From assembly GCA_004123355.1 (NCBI GenBank), contig SCHM01000001.1, positions 2,658,001 to 2,722,000 of the forward strand: DNA of 64,000 nucleotides, written 5' to 3'. Each line of letters starts with the position of its first letter. Position 1 is the stretch's first letter. Of this stretch, positions 60,654 through 64,000 are shown piece by piece. Below the pieces are notes generated by a model. The model made no database searches. It saw only the letters and a list, made by a program, of their open reading frames with translations, and was not told the origin of the DNA. The position numbers were made by a program, and so were the translations under genes. The stretch is from Amphirosellinia nigrospora (taxonomy: Eukaryota > Ascomycota > Sordariomycetes > Xylariales > Xylariaceae).

Positions 60654-63600
60654 ATGGCCGCCGAAATGTCAGAAAAGCCTGAAAAGGCACCCCAGGAGAT
60701 TCTTCCTAGCCGGCCTTCCACACGGGGCGGCTCGACTGCCAGCACCATCTCGCCGCCGTCAGCCAGGGATGAGAATCGGTGACGCAACCCGGTACCGACC
60801 TGTCTAAGCTCGACTCCAAGGCCGTCGTAGCGCCGGAAATGAACGATGACCCATTTCACCATCTACCCAACCATGAAGCCGAAATCCTCCGGAGGCGTAA
60901 GTTTCATCTTCAATTTCCATTTTGCTATTCGTTAAGCTAGGTGTTGGGGCGGAACTACTCATTCAATGGGTTTCAATATCCGCGCCTCGCCGTATATCAG
61001 AGAATCTTGTACATCTATGAAAAATGCCAGTATTTTAACATGTTTCTGTAGAGGTTACTACCCCGGAGATCAAAACGGGGCTGGCTACCCTTTATCGATA
61101 TGCCACGAGGAACGATCTTATTATCATTTTCATAAGCACCATAGCGGCCATAGGTGCTGGTGCTGCTTTGCCTCTCATGACGGTCGTGTTCGGCAGGCTT
61201 CAAGGCTCTTTCCAGGGTTTCTTCAATGGCATGGTCGCCCGGGATGCCTTCAGCCGCCAGCTGAACTCCCTGGTGTTGAACTTCGTTTATCTTGCCATTG
61301 GCGAGTTTGTTGGCGTTTATATCGCTACCGTTGGTTTCATCTACACTGGTGAACATATCAGCGCCAAGATCCGAGAGCATTACCTGGAAAGTTGCATGCG
61401 TCAAAATATTGGCTTCTTCGACAAGATGGGAGCCGGCGAGGTCACCACTCGAATTACGGCTGACACGAACCTGATTCAGGATGGTATCTCGGAGAAAGTC
61501 AGCTTGACACTGACTGCCATCGCAACATTTCTGTCTGCTTTCATCATCGGCTTTGTCTACTACTGGAAATTGACGCTTATTTTGACATCCGTCGTCTTCG
61601 CCCTTCTATTGGTGATGGGCACCTCGTCGATATTTGTTGTTAAATATACTAAACAGTCAATCCAAGCCCATGCCATGGGCGGTACAGTCGCTGAAGAAGT
61701 TCTGAGCTCTATTCGAAATGCTGTCGCGTTCGGCACGGAAGGCCGCCTTGCTCAAAAGTACGACGATCATCTAAAAATTGGTGAATTTTATGGATTCCGT
61801 AAAGCTGTCTCTGTCGCTCTCCTAGTCGGTGGTATATTCGTCATTATCTATCTGAATTACGGTCTCAGCTTCTGGGTTGGCAGCATGTACCTTGTTCAGG
61901 GCGTCATTCCACTGTCCAGCGTCCTGACCATCATGTTGGCAATCATCATTGGCGCCTTCAATTTAGGAAACATCGCGCCCAATCTACAGGCTTTCGGGAC
62001 TGCGCTTGCTGCTGCTGCCAAGATCTTCCACACCATCGACCGAGTTTCTCCCTTGGACCCTACTAACGATGCGGGTGAGAAACTGGACAAGGTTGAGGGC
62101 TCAATTCGCCTACAGAATATAAAACACATCTATCCATCCCGACCCGAAGTTGTGGTTATGAAAGACGTCACTCTCGACATACCTGCGGGAAAAACGACTG
62201 CACTTGTGGGCGCCTCTGGTTCTGGAAAGAGTACCATTGTTGGATTGGTAGAGCGATTCTACGACCCTGTTGGCGGCCAAGTTTTTCTAGATGGCCACGA
62301 TGTTAGCAAACTGAATCTCCGCTGGCTGCGTCAACAAATATCCCTGGTCAGCCAAGAGCCAACGTTGTTCAGCACCACGATTTTCCACAACATTCGGTAC
62401 GGTTTATTCGGGACGAAATTCGAGAATGAATCCGCCGAGAAGCAGAAGGAACTGGTAATCGAGGCAGCGAAGAAAGCCAACGCACACGACTTCATTTCAT
62501 CCTTGCCAGAAGGATACGAGACCAATGTTGGCGAACGTGGGTTCTTGCTATCCGGTGGCCAAAAACAGCGAATTGCTATCGCCCGTGCCGTTGTCTCAGA
62601 CCCTAAAAGTAAGATAGCCAACGTATTTTCTGCATCGATACTAATTGCTAACCTCCCACCTAGTTCTTCTGCTTGACGAAGCCACCAGTGCTCTCGATAC
62701 CAAGTCTGAGGGTGTAGTTCAAGCTGCATTGGAAGCCGCTGCTGAAGGTCGAACAACCATCACTATTGCTCACCGCCTTTCGACTATCAAGGACGCCCAT
62801 AATATTGTCGTTATGTCAGAGGGTGCTATCGTCGAACGAGGAACTCATGATGAGCTTCTACAAAAGCAAGGTGCATACTACAACCTCGTGACAGCTCAGA
62901 ATATCGCTGCCGTACAAGCCCCAGCAGCCGGAGAAGAGGAAGAGGAAGATGATGATACGCGACTGATTCGAAAAATGTCTACTTCCCGTTCCGGTGCCGG
63001 CTACTCCGAAGACCCTGACGACAATATTGCAGCTAAATTGAAGCGGTCATCTACTCAAGCTTCTGTTTCCAGCCGGGTATTGAAAAACCGCAAGCCTGAA
63101 GACGAGATGAAATACAGCGTTTGGACATTGGTGAAACTTATCGCTTCGTTCAATCGCACCGAATGGAAATTGATGATCTGGGCTTATTCTGGTCTATTAT
63201 CTGTGGTGGTGGCAATCCTACGCAAGCATTGTTTTTTGCTAAACAGATTATAGTATGTTTAGCGCCTCCGTCTCCCGGTTATTTGGTCAATAGCTAACCT
63301 CGCACCAGATTCTTAGCGTACCGATCACCGATGCGAATAAAGGGCAAGTCAAACATGACAGTGACTTTTGGAGTCTCATGTATCTTGTTCTTGCGTTTGT
63401 TATTCTCATCGCCCAAATTGCACAAGGTGTTGCGTTCGGCAAATGTTCCGAAATCCTTATTCACCGCGTCCGAGATCGAGCTTTTAGGGCTATGCTACGC
63501 CAGGATGTAGCGTTCTTCGATAGGGAAGAGAACACACCAGGTGCTTTAACCTCTTTCTTGTCGACTGAAACAACTCACGTAGCAGGCCTCAGTGGTGTAA

Positions 63601-64000
63601 CCCTCGGTACTCTGCTTACAATCACGACAACCTTGGTCTCATCCTTCGTTGTAGCTCTGGCCTTTGGGTGGAAGTTGTCCCTTGTCTGTATCTCGGCTGT
63701 GCCGGTCATCATCGCAGCTGGCTATTTCCGTTACTCTATGCTGGCACATTTCCAGCAACGTTCGAAGAGGGCTTACGAGAAAAGTGCTTCTTATGCCTCG
63801 GAAGCCATTTCAGGTATCCGTACTGTCGCTTCCCTCACTCGAGAACATGACGTGTTAGCACAATATCAGCAGTCTCTGGCCGTACAGCAGAAGGAGAGCT
63901 TGATCTCTGTCGCAAAGTCATCTCTGCTGTACGCCGCTGCCCAAGCCGTCCTGTTCTTGGCTTTTGCCTTGGGATTCTGGTACGGAGGTACGCTCATTGC
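60654..64000 (+). CDS. ABCB-type (MDR) full ABC transporter, partial at window end
   Basis: Plasma-membrane multidrug or peptide exporter of the P-glycoprotein/Mdr1 type. Exons 60654-60896, 61052-62608, 62664-63252 and 63309 onward. After a disordered N-terminus ([16 protein letters not shown]) comes TMD1 ([20 protein letters not shown]). NBD1 has Walker [11 protein letters not shown]-loop VSQEPTLF, signature [14 protein letters not shown], Walker [13 protein letters not shown] (crossing the 55-nt intron 2) and H-loop TIAHRLSTI. An acidic linker leads to TMD2 ([20 protein letters not shown]), and the window ends inside it. NBD2, about a quarter of the protein, lies outside. Two apparent missing bases, at GG 60778-60779 and GG 63205-63206. 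Corrected, all exon phases agree and the conserved [15 protein letters not shown] is restored. Substrate cannot be told from sequence. Confidence 0.93.

Noticed and set aside
60365-60862. 165-codon minus-strand frame
   Set aside because: Antisense to the first exon of the ABC transporter, which has clear coding identity.
1126-64000. Considered a secondary-metabolite or other functional gene cluster
   Set aside because: Recognised genes are housekeeping, chromatin and protein-turnover functions; one ABC transporter and one aminotransferase are not evidence for a cluster.

Overview
The window is nuclear DNA from a filamentous ascomycete (Pezizomycotina; Sordariomycetes is my best guess). The reasons are short introns of about 50-90 nt with GTRNGT donors and CTAAC/CTGAC branch points close to the acceptor, single-gene transcription units on both strands, and protein sequences that read as typical Pezizomycotina orthologues. 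No bacterial, organellar or viral gene was recognised.

Layout, left to right: TIF6/eIF6 (-) 1126-2202; an unidentified conserved protein with a disordered N-terminus (-) 2918-4551; AOS1, the small subunit of the SUMO E1 enzyme (+) 6249-7862; a large fungal nuclear-type protein with an AT-hook-like motif (-) 9380-12634; a BMT5-type rRNA methyltransferase (+) 15147-15968; a 5.5-kb gap; a second AT-hook protein (-) 21548-22737; SET2 H3K36 methyltransferase (+) 27511-30380; 4-aminobutyrate aminotransferase (-) 31543-33080; a secreted Gly/Asn-repeat protein (-) 34392-35231; a 9.8-kb gap holding a tRNA-like sequence, microsatellites and palindromes; a multispanning membrane protein (+) 45041-46424; RAD23 (+) 47791-49575; BDP1/TFIIIB B'' (-) 50695-52741; BRE1 H2B ubiquitin ligase (+) 53836-56471; SARAF-like protein (-) 56868-57893; and the 5' three quarters of an ABCB multidrug transporter (+) 60654-64000, cut by the window end.

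Most recognised genes are housekeeping. Four belong to the ubiquitin/SUMO/histone-modification world (AOS1, SET2, RAD23, BRE1), and SET2 and BRE1 act in the same co-transcriptional chromatin pathway. I found no CRISPR array, no intact transposon and no biosynthetic cluster.

The strongest unexplained signal is technical or evolutionary. Nine of the fourteen firmly called protein genes carry apparent one-base (once possibly two-base) frameshifts, 18 in total. At 16 of them one inserted base restores both the reading frame and family-conserved sequence, usually at a short mononucleotide run. Every affected exon then sums exactly to the phase its splice sites require. Because essential genes such as BDP1 are affected, consensus-sequence error is far more likely than mass pseudogenisation. 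Other points of interest are a stop-free 51-nt intron in AOS1, two orphan AT-hook proteins, palindromic TAGGTA-type intergenic words, a tRNA-like sequence with a perfect B box, and a possible 56-residue two-exon gene at 4800-5030.
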